A stretch of 64,000 nt of DNA, taken from Devosia sp. FJ2-5-3 (GTDB lineage: Bacteria > Pseudomonadota > Alphaproteobacteria > Rhizobiales > Devosiaceae). Positions 1 to 8,638 of this stretch are shown piece after piece; positions within the stretch are counted from its first letter, which is position 1, and each line of letters opens with the position of its first letter. Location of the stretch: the NCBI RefSeq assembly GCF_029201545.1, contig NZ_CP104007.1, positions 513,501-577,500 of the forward strand, in the 5' to 3' direction. The notes under the pieces were generated by a model. That model searched no databases, was not told where the DNA came from, and worked only from the letters and a program-made list of their open reading frames with translations. The position numbers were made by a program, and so were the translations under genes.

Positions 1-647
1 TGCCGCTTCTCGGCGAGGGTGACGAAAGCCCGACCGAGATCGGGCAGATAGGCCCATGAATGGCGCAGATCGAGCGCGCCGAGGTGATAGACGCGATCGC
101 GGGCGAGATGCATCAGCATGGCCTGGCCGTACCAGTCGTCGGCATTGCCGCCGCCGTAGAAATCGCCCGCGCGCAGGATGAGGATTTGGAAGCCGGCTTT
201 TTCCGCCGCCTCGGCGAGCATGGTTTCGAGCCGGATGCGGATCGTGCCGCGGGGCTGTTCGCCCTCCTGTCGGAGCGCGGGCGAGATGGTGCGGTCGGCG
301 GCCCGATAATTGTAGATGGTGCCTGGGAAAATGAGGGTCTTGCCCGTGCCGGCCATGGCGTCGAGCACGACCTGCAGCTGGGCCTCGGCCCGGCCATTGC
401 CCCATTGGTCATAGCGCAGGTGCAGGCCATGGACCACGACATCGGCATCGGCGATGGCGCGCCGGACAATGGCGAGGTCATTGGCGTCGCCGGCGATGAA
501 TGTCGTGCCGGGGACGGGCTTGCGATTGGCGCGGCCAAGGCCGGTGACGGACCAGCCCGCCGCGGCGAAAGCGACCATGGCGGCGTGACCGAGATGACCG
601 TTACTGCCGAGAATAGTGACTTTGGATCTGTCTGAGAATGAGGTCAT
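1..647 (-). CDS. NAD(P)-dependent epimerase/dehydratase-like protein (3' end outside window)
   Basis: The reading frame stays open from the ATG at 645-647 to the left edge, giving 215 N-terminal residues; the C-terminus is missing. Residues 9-38 form a beta-alpha-beta nucleotide fold with the glycine motif GSNGHLG at 14-20. Later blocks LIFPGTIYNY (about 105-114), LILRAGDFYGGG (about 156-167) and HSWAYLPDLGRAF (about 196-208) are typical of extended or atypical short-chain dehydrogenases acting on nucleotide-sugar or related substrates. No clear YxxxK pair is visible, so an NmrA-like or atypical member is possible. The start overlaps the stop of the upstream DUF4260 gene as ATGA, implying translational coupling. 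The substrate cannot be told. Confidence 0.8.
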   Translation of the reverse strand, partial: MTSFSDRSKVTILGSNGHLGHAAMVAFAAAGWSVTGLGRANRKPVPGTTFIAGDANDLAIVRRAIADADVVVHGLHLRYDQWGNGRAEAQLQVVLDAMAGTGKTLIFPGTIYNYRAADRTISPALRQEGEQPRGTIRIRLETMLAEAAEKAGFQILILRAGDFYGGGNADDWYGQAMLMHLARDRVYHLGALDLRHSWAYLPDLGRAFVTLAEKR

Positions 648-1015
648 CTTACCTGTCCGATGCGACCGAGATGGGTGATGGAAAAGCTGTCGGGAGATTT
701 GAGGCCATAGCCGAGCATGCGGTCGAAGCCGGAATGGGCAAGGACCAGCGCCCCGACGCCGACCAGGGGCGGCATGGAGATCGCGATCCCGAGGGCCAGA
801 AGGACGATGCCGAGGGCATAGATGTGCGCGCCATTGTAGAAGGCGGCGCCGTATCGCGGCCCGAGGAGATAGCCGAGGAAGGTGAGGTCGGGACTGAAGA
901 AGACCAGCAGAGCCGCCCACCATTGGAGGCCTGAATCGGCGTGCCAGAACAGGGCGAGCCCCGCCAGAAAGACCAGTGCGCCCTCAATGCGCTGCGAGGT
1001 GACTGCGTATTGCAT
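644..1015 (-). CDS. DUF4260 family membrane protein
   Basis: A 123-residue hydrophobic protein with about four membrane segments (near residues 10-26, 30-48, 58-80 and 82-100), matching the small DUF4260 family in length and in features such as the FSPDLTFLGYLLG block followed by YNGAHIYALG. Its function is unknown. It is the first gene of a two-gene minus-strand unit with the epimerase-like gene (4-bp ATGA overlap) and is transcribed away from the LysR regulator, with 87 bp between the two starts. That arrangement suggests, but does not prove, LysR control of the pair. Confidence 0.8.
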   Translation of the reverse strand: MQYAVTSQRIEGALVFLAGLALFWHADSGLQWWAALLVFFSPDLTFLGYLLGPRYGAAFYNGAHIYALGIVLLALGIAISMPPLVGVGALVLAHSGFDRMLGYGLKSPDSFSITHLGRIGQVR

Positions 1016-1017
1016 TT

Positions 1018-1047
1018 TTGTTCCCCTTGATTGCTGAAGCCTATAAT
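1018..1047 (+). promoter_or_regulatory. Probable promoter of the LysR gene
   Basis: A perfect -10 hexamer TATAAT lies at 1042-1047, with a -35-like TTGTTC at 1018-1023 and an 18-bp spacer. The predicted start is near 1054, about 50 nt before the LysR ATG. An inverted pair TGAAT (1077-1081) / ATTCA (1095-1099) sits directly before the ATG and could be an autoregulatory LysR site. The assignment comes from consensus matching only. Confidence 0.45.
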
Positions 1048-1102
1048 CGACGCTACAGATGCGTATGGCGATTGACTGAATTCAGGTGTCGGGTATTCAA
1101 AT

Positions 1103-2017
1103 ATGAATGGGGAGCCGGATTGGGCGCTGTGGCGCAGCTTTGCGGGGGTCGTGGAGCAGGGCTCGCTCTCGGGCGCGGCGCGGGCGCTGGGTCTCAGCCA
1201 GCCGACGGTCGGACGCCATATCGAGACGCTCGAAGGCCAGCTCGGCCTAGCCCTCTTTGACCGGACGCTCGCCGGGCTCAAGCCCAATGAGGAGGCGCTG
1301 CGGCTTTATGAGCCGGTCAAGACCGCACAGGCGGCGTTGGCCGAAGCGACGATCCTGGCCCAGGGGGCGCAGCAGGCCATGGGCGGCACGGTGCGGCTGA
1401 CGGCCAGCGCCATGATTTCAAATTATGTGCTGCCGGGCGTATTGGTCAGCGTGCGGGCGCTCCATCCCTCCATCGCGCTTGAAATCGTCCCCTCCGATTC
1501 GGCCGAGAACCTGCTCATGCGCGAAGCCGATATTGCCCTGCGCATGTTCCGACCGACGCAATTGGAGCTCGTGACACGCCATATCGGCGATATTGCCATG
1601 GTGGCGGTGGCCCATGAGCGCTATCTGGCGCGCCGCGGCCGGCCGACCAGTCTTGCGGAATTATGGACCCATGACCTCATCGGGTTCGACCGCTCGGACG
1701 CCATTATCGCCCATGCCCGCAGCCTCGGCTTCGCCATCGGCCGGGACAATTTTCCGCTGCGTTCGGACAGCCAGACTCATTTGTGGGAATTGGTGCGCGC
1801 CGGGCTCGGCATCGGGTTCGGGCAGGAAAATCTGGCCCGCGCGACCCCCGGGCTGGTGGTGCTTCCGATCGCGCTCAAGGTGCCGCCCCTGCCGCTATGG
1901 CTGACCACGCACAGGGAGTTGTTCACCTCGCATCGGATTCGTGCCATCTATGATGCTGTCGCGGCGGGACTGAGCGACTATATCAAGAACAGTTCAACCT
2001 CCTCCGGGAGTCGTTAG
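1103..2017 (+). CDS. LysR family transcriptional regulator
   Basis: A 304-residue protein of standard LysR length. Residues 5-65 hold the winged helix-turn-helix (WRSFAGVVEQGSLSGAARALGL, then SQPTVGRHIETLEGQLGLALFDRT). Residues about 90-290 form the two-lobed effector-binding domain. It is divergent from the DUF4260/epimerase pair, the usual layout for a LysR gene and its target. The effector is unknown. The gene is followed after 5 bp by a small membrane-protein gene that is probably independent in function. Confidence 0.92.
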   Translation: MNGEPDWALWRSFAGVVEQGSLSGAARALGLSQPTVGRHIETLEGQLGLALFDRTLAGLKPNEEALRLYEPVKTAQAALAEATILAQGAQQAMGGTVRLTASAMISNYVLPGVLVSVRALHPSIALEIVPSDSAENLLMREADIALRMFRPTQLELVTRHIGDIAMVAVAHERYLARRGRPTSLAELWTHDLIGFDRSDAIIAHARSLGFAIGRDNFPLRSDSQTHLWELVRAGLGIGFGQENLARATPGLVVLPIALKVPPLPLWLTTHRELFTSHRIRAIYDAVAAGLSDYIKNSSTSSGSR

Positions 2018-2022
2018 GCGCT

Positions 2023-2229
2023 ATGCAAACACTTCTCAACATCGCCATTGCCCTCGCCCTTTTGTTCGTCGTCATCGTGCTCGGCATGGGACTTTGGAAC
2101 ATGCTCAAGGGCGGGCCGGGCAATACCAGCCAGAAACTCATGAGACTGCGCGTCATCGGGCAGGGCATCGCCCTGATCTTCCTGATGGGGGCGCTGTTCT
2201 TTTTCGGTAATGGTGGCGGCGGCAGCTAA
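2023..2229 (+). CDS. Twin transmembrane helix small protein (HIG1-like)
   Basis: A 68-residue protein with two membrane helices (about 4-27 and 43-62) joined by a short basic loop GGPGNTSQKLMRLRVIGQG. This resembles the HIG_1_N domain of small respiratory supercomplex factors, and such proteins are common in Hyphomicrobiales. By family it may bind cytochrome oxidase, but nothing local shows this. It lies 5 bp after the LysR gene and 45 bp before the cobalamin adenosyltransferase. The glycine-rich tail GNGGGGS is unremarkable. Confidence 0.8.
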   Translation: MQTLLNIAIALALLFVVIVLGMGLWNMLKGGPGNTSQKLMRLRVIGQGIALIFLMGALFFFGNGGGGS

Positions 2230-2274
2230 AGCCGTTCCCCACCCCCGTCATTCTCGTCAAGGCGCTCGTGCTCA

Positions 2275-2868
2275 ATGGTCAAAATCAACAAGATCTACAC
2301 GCGGACGGGAGACGATGGCACCACCGGGCTGGTGCGCGGGCCACGCCGCACCAAGCACGATCTGCGCATTGAAGCCTATGGCACGGTAGAAGAGGCCAAT
2401 GCCTTCATCGGCAATGCGCGGCTGGCCAGCACCACCATGCCCAAGGTGGACAATGTGCTGTCGCGTGTTCAGAACGATCTTTTCGATGTCGGCTCGGATC
2501 TGGCGACGCCCGGGGCCGATACGCCTGACGCCGAATACCCCTCGCTGCGGGTGCGGGCAGTGCAGACCGACTGGCTCGAAAAGCAGATCGATCATTTCAA
2601 CGCCGACATCAAGCCGCTGACGAGCTTCATCCTGCCCGGCGGCACGGCGCTGTCGGCGGCGCTTCATATCGCGCGCACGGTTACGCGGCGGGCCGAGCGC
2701 CTGGTTTCGGCGCTGGTCGAGGTGGAGCCGGACACGAGCAAGGAAGCCCTGCGCTATCTCAACCGGCTGTCGGATCTGCTCTTCGTGCTCGGACGCGTCG
2801 CCAATGCCAATGGCGAAAAGGACGTCTTGTGGGTGCCGGGCAATTATGGTGACGTCAACAAAGGCTGA
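2275..2868 (+). CDS. Cob(I)yrinic acid a,c-diamide adenosyltransferase, PduO type
   Basis: A 197-residue protein of the PduO/MMAB-type ATP:corrinoid adenosyltransferase family. It carries the N-terminal ATP-binding signature TRTGDDGTTGL (about 9-19) with the following RRTKHDLRIEAYGTVEEANAFIG, and the C-terminal LNRLSDLLFVLGR. It transfers the 5'-deoxyadenosyl group of ATP to reduced corrinoid, making the adenosylcobalamin form in synthesis or salvage. Its function fits with cobS and cobT elsewhere in the window, which imply aerobic B12 synthesis. No cobalamin riboswitch is visible in the 45 bp upstream. Confidence 0.93.
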   Translation: MVKINKIYTRTGDDGTTGLVRGPRRTKHDLRIEAYGTVEEANAFIGNARLASTTMPKVDNVLSRVQNDLFDVGSDLATPGADTPDAEYPSLRVRAVQTDWLEKQIDHFNADIKPLTSFILPGGTALSAALHIARTVTRRAERLVSALVEVEPDTSKEALRYLNRLSDLLFVLGRVANANGEKDVLWVPGNYGDVNKG

Positions 2869-2900
2869 GCACCTTTCGGCCCCCGTGAGGAGAGGCCGAA

Positions 2901-3584
2901 TTGTTCCTGCCCCTGCATGATCTGAACCCGCACCGTCATGTCGATTTTCCCTATGTGACCTATGGGTTGATCGGGATCACGTTACTGGTCTTCCTCATCC
3001 AGTCCCTGCTGCCCCCGTCCGGCTTCGAGCGGGCGACGATCGAATTCGGCATGATCCCCATCGTGGTGCGGGATCTCTATCCCCAGCCGCTGCCCTGGCT
3101 GCCGGACTGGGCGACTTTGATCACCTACGCCTTCCTCCATGCAGACTGGCTGCACCTTCTGAGCAATATGCTGTTCCTCTGGGTGTTCGGGGACAATATC
3201 GAGGATGCGCTGGGGCATTTTCGGTTTCTGCTGTTTTACCTCGCCTGTGCCGTTCTGGCGGCGCTGGCGCATCTGGTGTTTAATTTCGACGGCAATGGGC
3301 CGCTGATCGGCGCCTCGGGCGCGGTCGCCGGGGTGATGGGCGCCTATATCCTGCTGTTTCCCCATGTGCGGGTGTTCGTGCTGGCGAAAATCGTCTGGTT
3401 CATCCCGCTGCCGGTGCCGGCCTTCTGGATGCTTGGCTTCTGGGTGGCCAGCCAGCTTTTCTATGCCCTCATCGGATCGAACGAGCCGGTGGCGTGGTGG
3501 GCGCATGTGGGGGGATTCGTGGCCGGGATTGGGCTGGCCACGGTGTTGCGGCGGCGGGGCGTGCCCTTGCTGGGTGGGCGATAG
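2901..3584 (+). CDS. Rhomboid family intramembrane serine protease
   Basis: A 227-residue polytopic protein with six or seven membrane helices. The rhomboid catalytic dyad is present: Ser139 in GASGA (137-141) and His202 in AHVGGF (201-206). The oxyanion and structural motif HLLSNMLFLWVFG is at 85-97 (His85, Asn89). It cleaves membrane-spanning substrates within the bilayer; substrates are unknown. The best start is TTG at 2901, since a purine-rich ribosome site GTGAGGAGAGG ends about 5 nt before it and the protein then begins with the MFLPLHDLNPHR leader seen in alphaproteobacterial homologues. It follows the adenosyltransferase by 32 bp. Confidence 0.93.
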   Translation: MFLPLHDLNPHRHVDFPYVTYGLIGITLLVFLIQSLLPPSGFERATIEFGMIPIVVRDLYPQPLPWLPDWATLITYAFLHADWLHLLSNMLFLWVFGDNIEDALGHFRFLLFYLACAVLAALAHLVFNFDGNGPLIGASGAVAGVMGAYILLFPHVRVFVLAKIVWFIPLPVPAFWMLGFWVASQLFYALIGSNEPVAWWAHVGGFVAGIGLATVLRRRGVPLLGGR

Positions 3585-3652
3585 AAGGGGGTTTGTTTAC
3601 CCTCGATCGGCTAGGCTCATCGCAGTTAGTATTGCGTTGGGACCAATAGCCG

Positions 3653-3835
3653 ATGGAAGCCGATCTCGCTTCGACCCTTATTGCTGCGCGCTCGAACATG
3701 ACGCAGCATTCCGTACAATTGGCGGTGGTCAAGAAGGCCCACGACATGCAGACGCAGCTGCTCGACATGCTGCTGCAGCCCGCCCAGGCGGTGTTGCCGC
3801 CCGGACAGGGCGGCAATGTGGACAAGACTGCTTGA
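3653..3835 (+). CDS. Putative motility protein, YjfB-like
   Basis: A 60-residue protein. The segment SVQLAVVKKAHDMQTQLLDML (split here as SVQLAVVKKAH and DMQTQLLDML) resembles the core of the small YjfB putative motility family, which has a conserved LAVLKKAMD-type helix and is regulated with flagellar genes in Bacillus. It ends in a Gly/Pro-rich tail. No flagellar genes lie in this window, so the motility link is from family resemblance only. The start ATG at 3653 has no strong ribosome site. The gene is short but its composition and helix pattern look coding. Confidence 0.6.
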   Translation: MEADLASTLIAARSNMTQHSVQLAVVKKAHDMQTQLLDMLLQPAQAVLPPGQGGNVDKTA

Positions 3836-3965
3836 GTTTTTCGGTCTTTCGCCCAGGGGCGTGTCTGAGGGCGCAGCCATTGGCGCTTAGCGCTCATGGC
3901 CTTGTCTCCCGGAATCTTTCCACTGGAGCGATTGTGCCTCTGGCCGGCGGTAAGCCCCTCACCCT

Positions 3966-4068
3966 AGAGCATTTCACCGCGTCGTTGACGCGATGAAATC
4001 ACTCTAAGTCCTTGTTTTGTCGCGTTTCCGAACCGGAAAAGTGGTGTCCACTTTTCCTGGAAACGCTC
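3966..4068. repeat. Dispersed palindromic repeat, copy A (full length)
   Basis: A 103-bp element bounded by AGAGC and GCTC. It holds two hairpins: ATTTCACCGCGTC / GACGCGATGAAAT (one mismatch), and GCGTTTCC...GGAAACGC enclosing GGAAAAGTGG / CCACTTTTCC. Copies B (34518-34563) and C (62680-62743) keep the first hairpin and the GAAACGCT end but lack the long second stem. Copy A lies between convergent genes (3835 and 4135) and may work as a bidirectional terminator or mRNA-end stabiliser. Such repeats are common between genes in this order. Confidence 0.85.
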
Positions 4069-4071
4069 CAA

Positions 4072-4107
4072 CCCTCTCCCCGGTGGGGCGAGGGGACTTG
4101 GCCGGTG
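4072..4107. repeat. Short intergenic repeat CCTCTCCCC...GGCCGGTG, copy 1
   Basis: About 36 bp containing the short palindrome CTCTCCCCGG / GGGG.GAG followed by GGACTTGGCCGGTG. A second copy lies at 16555-16589 with about four differences. It directly follows palindromic repeat copy A, just upstream of the tlpA stop. The role is unknown; it is probably a mobile or REP-like spacer sequence. Confidence 0.7.
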
Positions 4108-4134
4108 TGCTCGGCCAAAAAGTGCCCGCCCAAA

Positions 4135-4797
4135 CTATCCCCGCAACCCGATCAGTGCCTCGATGACGGCGCGACCGTCCTTGCTGTGCCATTCGGCCGG
4201 GCCCTGCAGCACGGCAAGTTCGCAGCCTTCGGGATCGAGCAGCAGGGTTGCCGGCAGGCCCACCGCCACGGCTTCGCGCTTGAGCCTGTCGAAGGCGGCG
4301 AACGTGTTGTCGGCATAGAGCGGCAAATTCTTGAACTGACCCTCGTCCAGAAATTCCTGCGCCTTGGCGAGGCCGCCTTCGCCGATATCGAGGTTGATCG
4401 GCACCACCTGGAATTGATCCGAATTGTAATCGGTGGCGATCTCGTCGAGCGCCGGCATTTCCTCGCGGCAGGGGACACACCAGCTGGCCCAGAAATTGAC
4501 CAGCAACGATTTTCCGGAGAAATCGGCCAGAGTCATCTCTTTGCCGGTCTCGTCCTTGAACGCCATGTCGGCATAGCCACGGCCCTGTCCCGTCCCGTTG
4601 AGCGCGGCCAGTTCGCCTACCGCCGCGGCATCGACGATCTGGGCTGCTGCGACATTGGCGGGGCAGGAGTTGGCGGAGGCGGCATTGCCGAGATAAAACC
4701 ACGCCGCTATAGCTACGCCCATTCCGGCCAGACCCAGCCCCAGGACGAACGGCATATTGTTCCGACCGGCTGATTGGGTGGTGCTGGGTTTCGACAT
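4135..4797 (-). CDS. tlpA: Membrane-anchored TlpA family thioredoxin (thiol:disulfide oxidoreductase)
   Basis: A 220-residue protein starting at ATG 4795-4797 (MSKPSTTQ). A single N-terminal membrane segment (about 16-36) anchors a periplasmic thioredoxin fold whose active site WASWCVPC is at 103-110 (Cys107, Cys110). LVNFWASW and the cis-proline region GLPATLLL are both present. TlpA proteins reduce periplasmic thiols, often for cytochrome c or cytochrome oxidase assembly. It is divergent from argH with only 22 bp between start codons, so at least one promoter must lie inside the other gene. A longer in-frame start upstream would run into argH and is unlikely. Confidence 0.92.
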   Translation of the reverse strand: MSKPSTTQSAGRNNMPFVLGLGLAGMGVAIAAWFYLGNAASANSCPANVAAAQIVDAAAVGELAALNGTGQGRGYADMAFKDETGKEMTLADFSGKSLLVNFWASWCVPCREEMPALDEIATDYNSDQFQVVPINLDIGEGGLAKAQEFLDEGQFKNLPLYADNTFAAFDRLKREAVAVGLPATLLLDPEGCELAVLQGPAEWHSKDGRAVIEALIGLRG

Positions 4798-4819
4798 GGA
4801 CTTCTCCGAAAGGTATCCG

Positions 4820-6268
4820 ATGAGCAACAAGATGTGGGGCGGACGCTTCGCTACCGGCCCCGACGCCATCATGGAAGAGATCAACGCTTCGATCGGATTT
4901 GATCAGCGCCTCTACCGCCAGGATATTGCCGGATCGAAGGCCCATGCGACAATGCTCGAAGCCACGGGCATTTTGACGCGAGAGGACCGCGACGCCATCC
5001 TCGCCGGTCTAGACGAGGTGCTCTCCGAAATCGAGAACGGCACGTTCACATTCTCGCGGGCCCTGGAAGACATTCATATGAATGTGGAAAGCCGGCTGCG
5101 CGAAAAGATCGGCGACGCTGCCGGGCGCCTGCATACGGCGCGCTCGCGCAACGACCAGGTGGCCACCGATTTCCGCCTCTATGTGCGCGACACCATCGAC
5201 ACGCTGGTGACCCAGATCGAAACGCTGCAGCTTGGCCTCGTGACCCGTGCCGAGGAGGAAGCCGAGACGATCCTGCCCGGCTTTACCCATTTGCAGAACG
5301 CCCAGCCGGTGACCTTTGGCCATCATCTGCTCGCCTATGTCGAAATGCTGGGCCGCGATGCCGGCCGCCTCGTCGATGCGCGCAAGCGGCTCAACGAAAA
5401 CCCGCTGGGCTCGGCCGCGCTCGCCGGCACGCCCTATCCGATCAATCGCGAGATGACGGCCGAGGCGCTGGGCTTTGACCGGCCGACCGCCAATTCGCTC
5501 GATGCGGTATCGGATCGCGATTTCATCCTCGAGACGCTTGCTGCCGCCTCGATCTGCGCCATGCATCTCAGCCGCCTTGCCGAGGAAATGGTGATCTGGT
5601 CGAGCGCCCAGTTCGGCTTCATCAAGCTTTCGGACAAGTTCACCACCGGCTCGTCGATCATGCCGCAAAAACGCAATCCGGACGCTGCCGAGCTGGTCCG
5701 CGCCAAGATCGGGCGGATCCTGGGGGCGCTGACCTCGCTGCTCGTGGTGATGAAGGGGCTGCCGCTCGCCTATTCCAAGGATATGCAGGAAGACAAGGAA
5801 GTCGCCTTCGACGCCCTCGACGCCCTGTCCCTCTCGCTCGCGGCCATGACCGGCATGGTCGCCGACATGGCTCCGAACCGCGAAAAAATGCATGCGTCGG
5901 CTTCCGCAGGCTTTTCGACGGCCACCGACGTGGCCGACTGGCTGGTGCGTGAGCTCAACATTCCGTTCCGCGACGCCCACCATATTACCGGGCAGGTCGT
6001 GGCGCTGGCCGAAGCCAAGAATTGCGGGCTCGAAGGCCTCACGATCGAGGATTTCAAGACCATCGACGAGCGCATCGACAGCCGCATTCACAAGGTTCTC
6101 ACCGTCGAAGCCTCGGTCGCGGCGCGAAAATCCTATGGCGGTACGGCGCCGGCCAATGTGTTTGCACAGGCGGCGCGCTGGAAAAGCCTGCTCACCGGCG
6201 AGGCTCACGAGCCGCGTGCCCTCAAGGGCAAGAAGCATGGTGGCCATGGCGATGGCGGGATCGAATAG
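4820..6268 (+). CDS. argH: Argininosuccinate lyase
   Basis: A 482-residue cytosolic enzyme splitting argininosuccinate into arginine and fumarate, the last step of arginine synthesis. The fumarase/aspartase superfamily signature [12 protein letters not shown] lies at about 277-288, in the mobile loop bearing the catalytic serine. [19 protein letters not shown] (about 108-126) and [16 protein letters not shown] are also present. The start [10 protein letters not shown] at 4820 matches the family N-terminus; upstream in-frame codons belong to the divergent tlpA region. The Gly/His-rich tail [10 protein letters not shown] is a small extension. It is followed by lysA. Confidence 0.97.
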   Translation: MSNKMWGGRFATGPDAIMEEINASIGFDQRLYRQDIAGSKAHATMLEATGILTREDRDAILAGLDEVLSEIENGTFTFSRALEDIHMNVESRLREKIGDAAGRLHTARSRNDQVATDFRLYVRDTIDTLVTQIETLQLGLVTRAEEEAETILPGFTHLQNAQPVTFGHHLLAYVEMLGRDAGRLVDARKRLNENPLGSAALAGTPYPINREMTAEALGFDRPTANSLDAVSDRDFILETLAAASICAMHLSRLAEEMVIWSSAQFGFIKLSDKFTTGSSIMPQKRNPDAAELVRAKIGRILGALTSLLVVMKGLPLAYSKDMQEDKEVAFDALDALSLSLAAMTGMVADMAPNREKMHASASAGFSTATDVADWLVRELNIPFRDAHHITGQVVALAEAKNCGLEGLTIEDFKTIDERIDSRIHKVLTVEASVAARKSYGGTAPANVFAQAARWKSLLTGEAHEPRALKGKKHGGHGDGGIE

Positions 6269-6310
6269 GGCGTTTGCCGCTCAATTCGAGCGCTAGAGCC
6301 ATTGAGAACG

Positions 6311-6334
6311 GGGCTGCCGCTTTTGCGGCGGCCC
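6311..6334 (+). terminator. Hairpin after argH (weak terminator candidate)
   Basis: GGGCTGCCGC (6311-6320) pairs with GCGGCGGCCC (6325-6334) around a TTTT loop with one T-G wobble. No T-run follows, so it may be a processing or mRNA-stabilising stem between argH and lysA rather than an efficient intrinsic terminator. The rest of the 158-bp gap has no small gene; the LptM-type lipoprotein often found here in related genomes is absent. Confidence 0.35.
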
Positions 6335-6426
6335 GCAAATAGATTTAACGCGGCCCCTTCTACTCGGGATCGGCCCGGCCTTTGCCGGGTGATATCTGGG
6401 GCGCTGGGCCAATCAGGGGCGAAAAA

Positions 6427-7686
6427 TTGGTCCACCATTTCAACCATCGCGACGGCGTGCTTTTTGCCGAGGACGTCAATGTCAACGAACTCGCCGAGAA
6501 GGTGGGGACGCCGTTTTACGTCTATTCCAGCGCTACGCTGCGCCGCCATGTGCGGGTGGTGCGCCAGGCCTTCGATGGCATTCCGATGCTGATGGCCTAT
6601 GCGATGAAGGCCAATTCCAATCAGGCCGTGCTCAAGCTCATGGCCTCGGAAGGCTGTGGCGCCGACGTGGTTTCGGGCGGCGAGCTACAGCGGGCACTGG
6701 CGGCTGGCATTCCGGCCGAGAAGATCGTGTTCTCGGGTGTGGCCAAGACCGTTGCTGAAATGCGGCAGGGGCTCCAGGCGGGGATCAAGTGCTTCAACGT
6801 CGAGAGCGAGCCGGAGCTGGAGCGCCTCTCCATGGTCGCTTCCGATCTGGGACTGACCGCGAAAGTCTCGGTGCGCATCAATCCCGATGTCGATGCGCGC
6901 ACCCATGCCAAGATATCGACCGGCAAGAGCGAGAACAAGTTCGGCATTTCCTATAAGCGCGCCCGTGAGGTTTATGCCCGGATCGCACAATTGCCCAATA
7001 TCGAGGCGGTGGGCGTCGATATGCATATCGGCAGTCAGATCACCGATCTCGAGCCGTTCGGCAATGCCTTCGGGCTGATGGCCGAACTGGTGACGGCGCT
7101 GCGGGCGGATGGGCACACCATTCATCACGTCGATATCGGGGGCGGTCTCGGCATCCCCTACAATGTCGACGAAGAAGCGCCGCCCCATCCGGAAGCCTAT
7201 GCCGCCGTCGTGCGCGACAGGGTCGGCCAGCTGGGTTGCTCGCTGGTGATCGAGCCGGGACGCCTGCTCGTGGGCAATGCCGGCATTCTCGTCACCAAGG
7301 TGGAATATGTGAAGGAGGGGCAGAGCAATTTCATCATCGTCGATGCGGCGATGAACGATCTCATCCGCCCCACGCTCTATGAGGCCCATCACGAGATCCA
7401 GCCGGTCAATCCGTCGAACCTGCCGCCGATCACGGGCGACATTGTCGGCCCGGTCTGCGAGACGGGCGACTACCTGGCCAAGGGACGCACCATTGCCGGG
7501 GTCAAGGAAGGGGATCTGCTGGCCGTGATGAGCGCCGGCGCTTATGGGGCGGTGATGGCGTCCACCTACAATTCGCGTCCGCTGATTCCAGAAGTGCTGG
7601 TGGATGGCGACCGCTGGCACGTCATCCGCCCGCGCAAGAGCATCGAGGAATTGCTGGCGCTGGATAGTGTGCCAGACTGGGTTTGA
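6427..7686 (+). CDS. lysA: Diaminopimelate decarboxylase
   Basis: A 419-residue PLP enzyme converting meso-diaminopimelate to lysine. The PLP lysine is in YAMKANSNQAV (Lys61). GSQITDLEPF, the glycine loop HHVDIGGGLGIPY, EPGRLLVGNAG and CETGDYLAKGR (cross-subunit active-site cysteine) are all present in order. The proposed start is TTG at 6427, preceded by AGGGGCGAAA at about 5 nt; this gives the usual family length, whereas an ATG at 6382 adds 15 unconserved residues. With lysC (52769) it accounts for two steps of the lysine pathway here. Confidence 0.95.
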   Translation: MVHHFNHRDGVLFAEDVNVNELAEKVGTPFYVYSSATLRRHVRVVRQAFDGIPMLMAYAMKANSNQAVLKLMASEGCGADVVSGGELQRALAAGIPAEKIVFSGVAKTVAEMRQGLQAGIKCFNVESEPELERLSMVASDLGLTAKVSVRINPDVDARTHAKISTGKSENKFGISYKRAREVYARIAQLPNIEAVGVDMHIGSQITDLEPFGNAFGLMAELVTALRADGHTIHHVDIGGGLGIPYNVDEEAPPHPEAYAAVVRDRVGQLGCSLVIEPGRLLVGNAGILVTKVEYVKEGQSNFIIVDAAMNDLIRPTLYEAHHEIQPVNPSNLPPITGDIVGPVCETGDYLAKGRTIAGVKEGDLLAVMSAGAYGAVMASTYNSRPLIPEVLVDGDRWHVIRPRKSIEELLALDSVPDWV

Positions 7687-7710
7687 GCGCTTCCTGATCA
7701 CCGAAAACCC

Positions 7711-7739
7711 CCACCTAACCTCCCTCTGATAGGGGGAGG
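7711..7739. repeat. G/C-run palindrome between convergent genes
   Basis: CCTCCCTCT (7719-7727) faces AGGGGGAGG (7731-7739) across a GAT loop, with CCACCTAA before it. It lies in the 78-bp gap between lysA and the convergent GluQ-RS gene. The stem could terminate transcripts from either side, but neither side has a good T-run. It is related in style, not in sequence, to the other palindromes found at convergent gene ends in this window. Confidence 0.5.
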
Positions 7740-7764
7740 AACCGATCGCGTGTGCGGGGCGGGG

Positions 7765-8610
7765 CTAAAACCCGAGCTGCCGGCGAACCTGCTCGGCGGT
7801 GGCACCCTGGGCGCGCAGGTCGGCGAGAGTTTGCGAGCCCTTTGACTTGCTCAGCTTCTGGCCGCTGTCATCGAGCAGCAGGCGGTGGAAGTGATAATAG
7901 GGCGTGGGCAGGCCCAAGAGCATCTGCAAGAGCACATGAATATCGGTCGCGGCCTCCATGTCGCGGCCGCGCGTGACATGGGTGACACCTTGCGCCGCAT
8001 CGTCAATGACGACGCTCAAATGGTAGCTCGTCGGAATGTCTTTCCTCTGCAGCACCACATCGCCCCAACGCTGCGGCCGGGCATAGCGGATTTGCGGTCG
8101 ATCCAGAATTGTCGGGCCGATTACCGAAAAGGAGAGCGAACGGGTCATCTCCAGCGCGGCCTCGACATCGAGGCGGAACTGGACGGGATCGCCGCGCTCG
8201 AGCCGCTCGATACGCTCGGCATTGGACAGGTGCCGGCAGGTCCCCGGATAAAGCGGCGCGCCTTCGGGATCGGGTTCGCTCGCATGGGCGGCGATGTCGG
8301 TGCGGCTGCAAAAGCAGGGATAGAGCAGATCCATGGCGCGTAGCCGATTGGCCGCGTCCATATAGATCTCGAACCGGTCCGACTGGTGCATGACCGGCTC
8401 GGGCCAGGAAAGGCCCAGCCAATGCAGATCCTCGAAGATGGCTGCGGTAAATTCGGGTTTACACCGGTTGGTGTCGATGTCCTCGATGCGTAAATGCGCA
8501 GTGCCCCCCAAAAGGTCGGCGGCGCGCCAGGTAATGAGCGCGGACAAGGCATGGCCGAGATGCAGGCGGCCATTGGGGCTTGGGGCGAAACGGAGAAGCG
8601 GTTTGGACAT
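7765..8610 (-). CDS. gluQRS: Glutamyl-Q tRNA(Asp) synthetase
   Basis: A 281-residue truncated glutamyl-tRNA synthetase paralogue lacking the anticodon-binding domain; it attaches glutamate to the queuosine base of tRNA(Asp). The class I motifs are RFAPSPNGRLHLGHAL (HIGH type, about 7-22) and KLSKSK (252-257). A zinc site PCFCSRT...LYPGTCR (C, C, Y, C) is seen. The start ATG at 8608-8610 (MSKPLLRFAPSP) fits the family; the open frame further upstream overlaps the divergent glycosylase and is not used. This pairs conceptually with the queuosine-precursor transporter candidate at 34562. Confidence 0.94.
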   Translation of the reverse strand: MSKPLLRFAPSPNGRLHLGHALSALITWRAADLLGGTAHLRIEDIDTNRCKPEFTAAIFEDLHWLGLSWPEPVMHQSDRFEIYMDAANRLRAMDLLYPCFCSRTDIAAHASEPDPEGAPLYPGTCRHLSNAERIERLERGDPVQFRLDVEAALEMTRSLSFSVIGPTILDRPQIRYARPQRWGDVVLQRKDIPTSYHLSVVIDDAAQGVTHVTRGRDMEAATDIHVLLQMLLGLPTPYYHFHRLLLDDSGQKLSKSKGSQTLADLRAQGATAEQVRRQLGF

Positions 8611-8638
8611 AATTTTATCCCCTAGCATTGCAGGACCA

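Noticed and set aside
6269..6426. Small LptM-type lipoprotein gene between argH and lysA, expected from some relatives
   Set aside because: No frame with a lipobox or suitable start is present; only a hairpin is seen.
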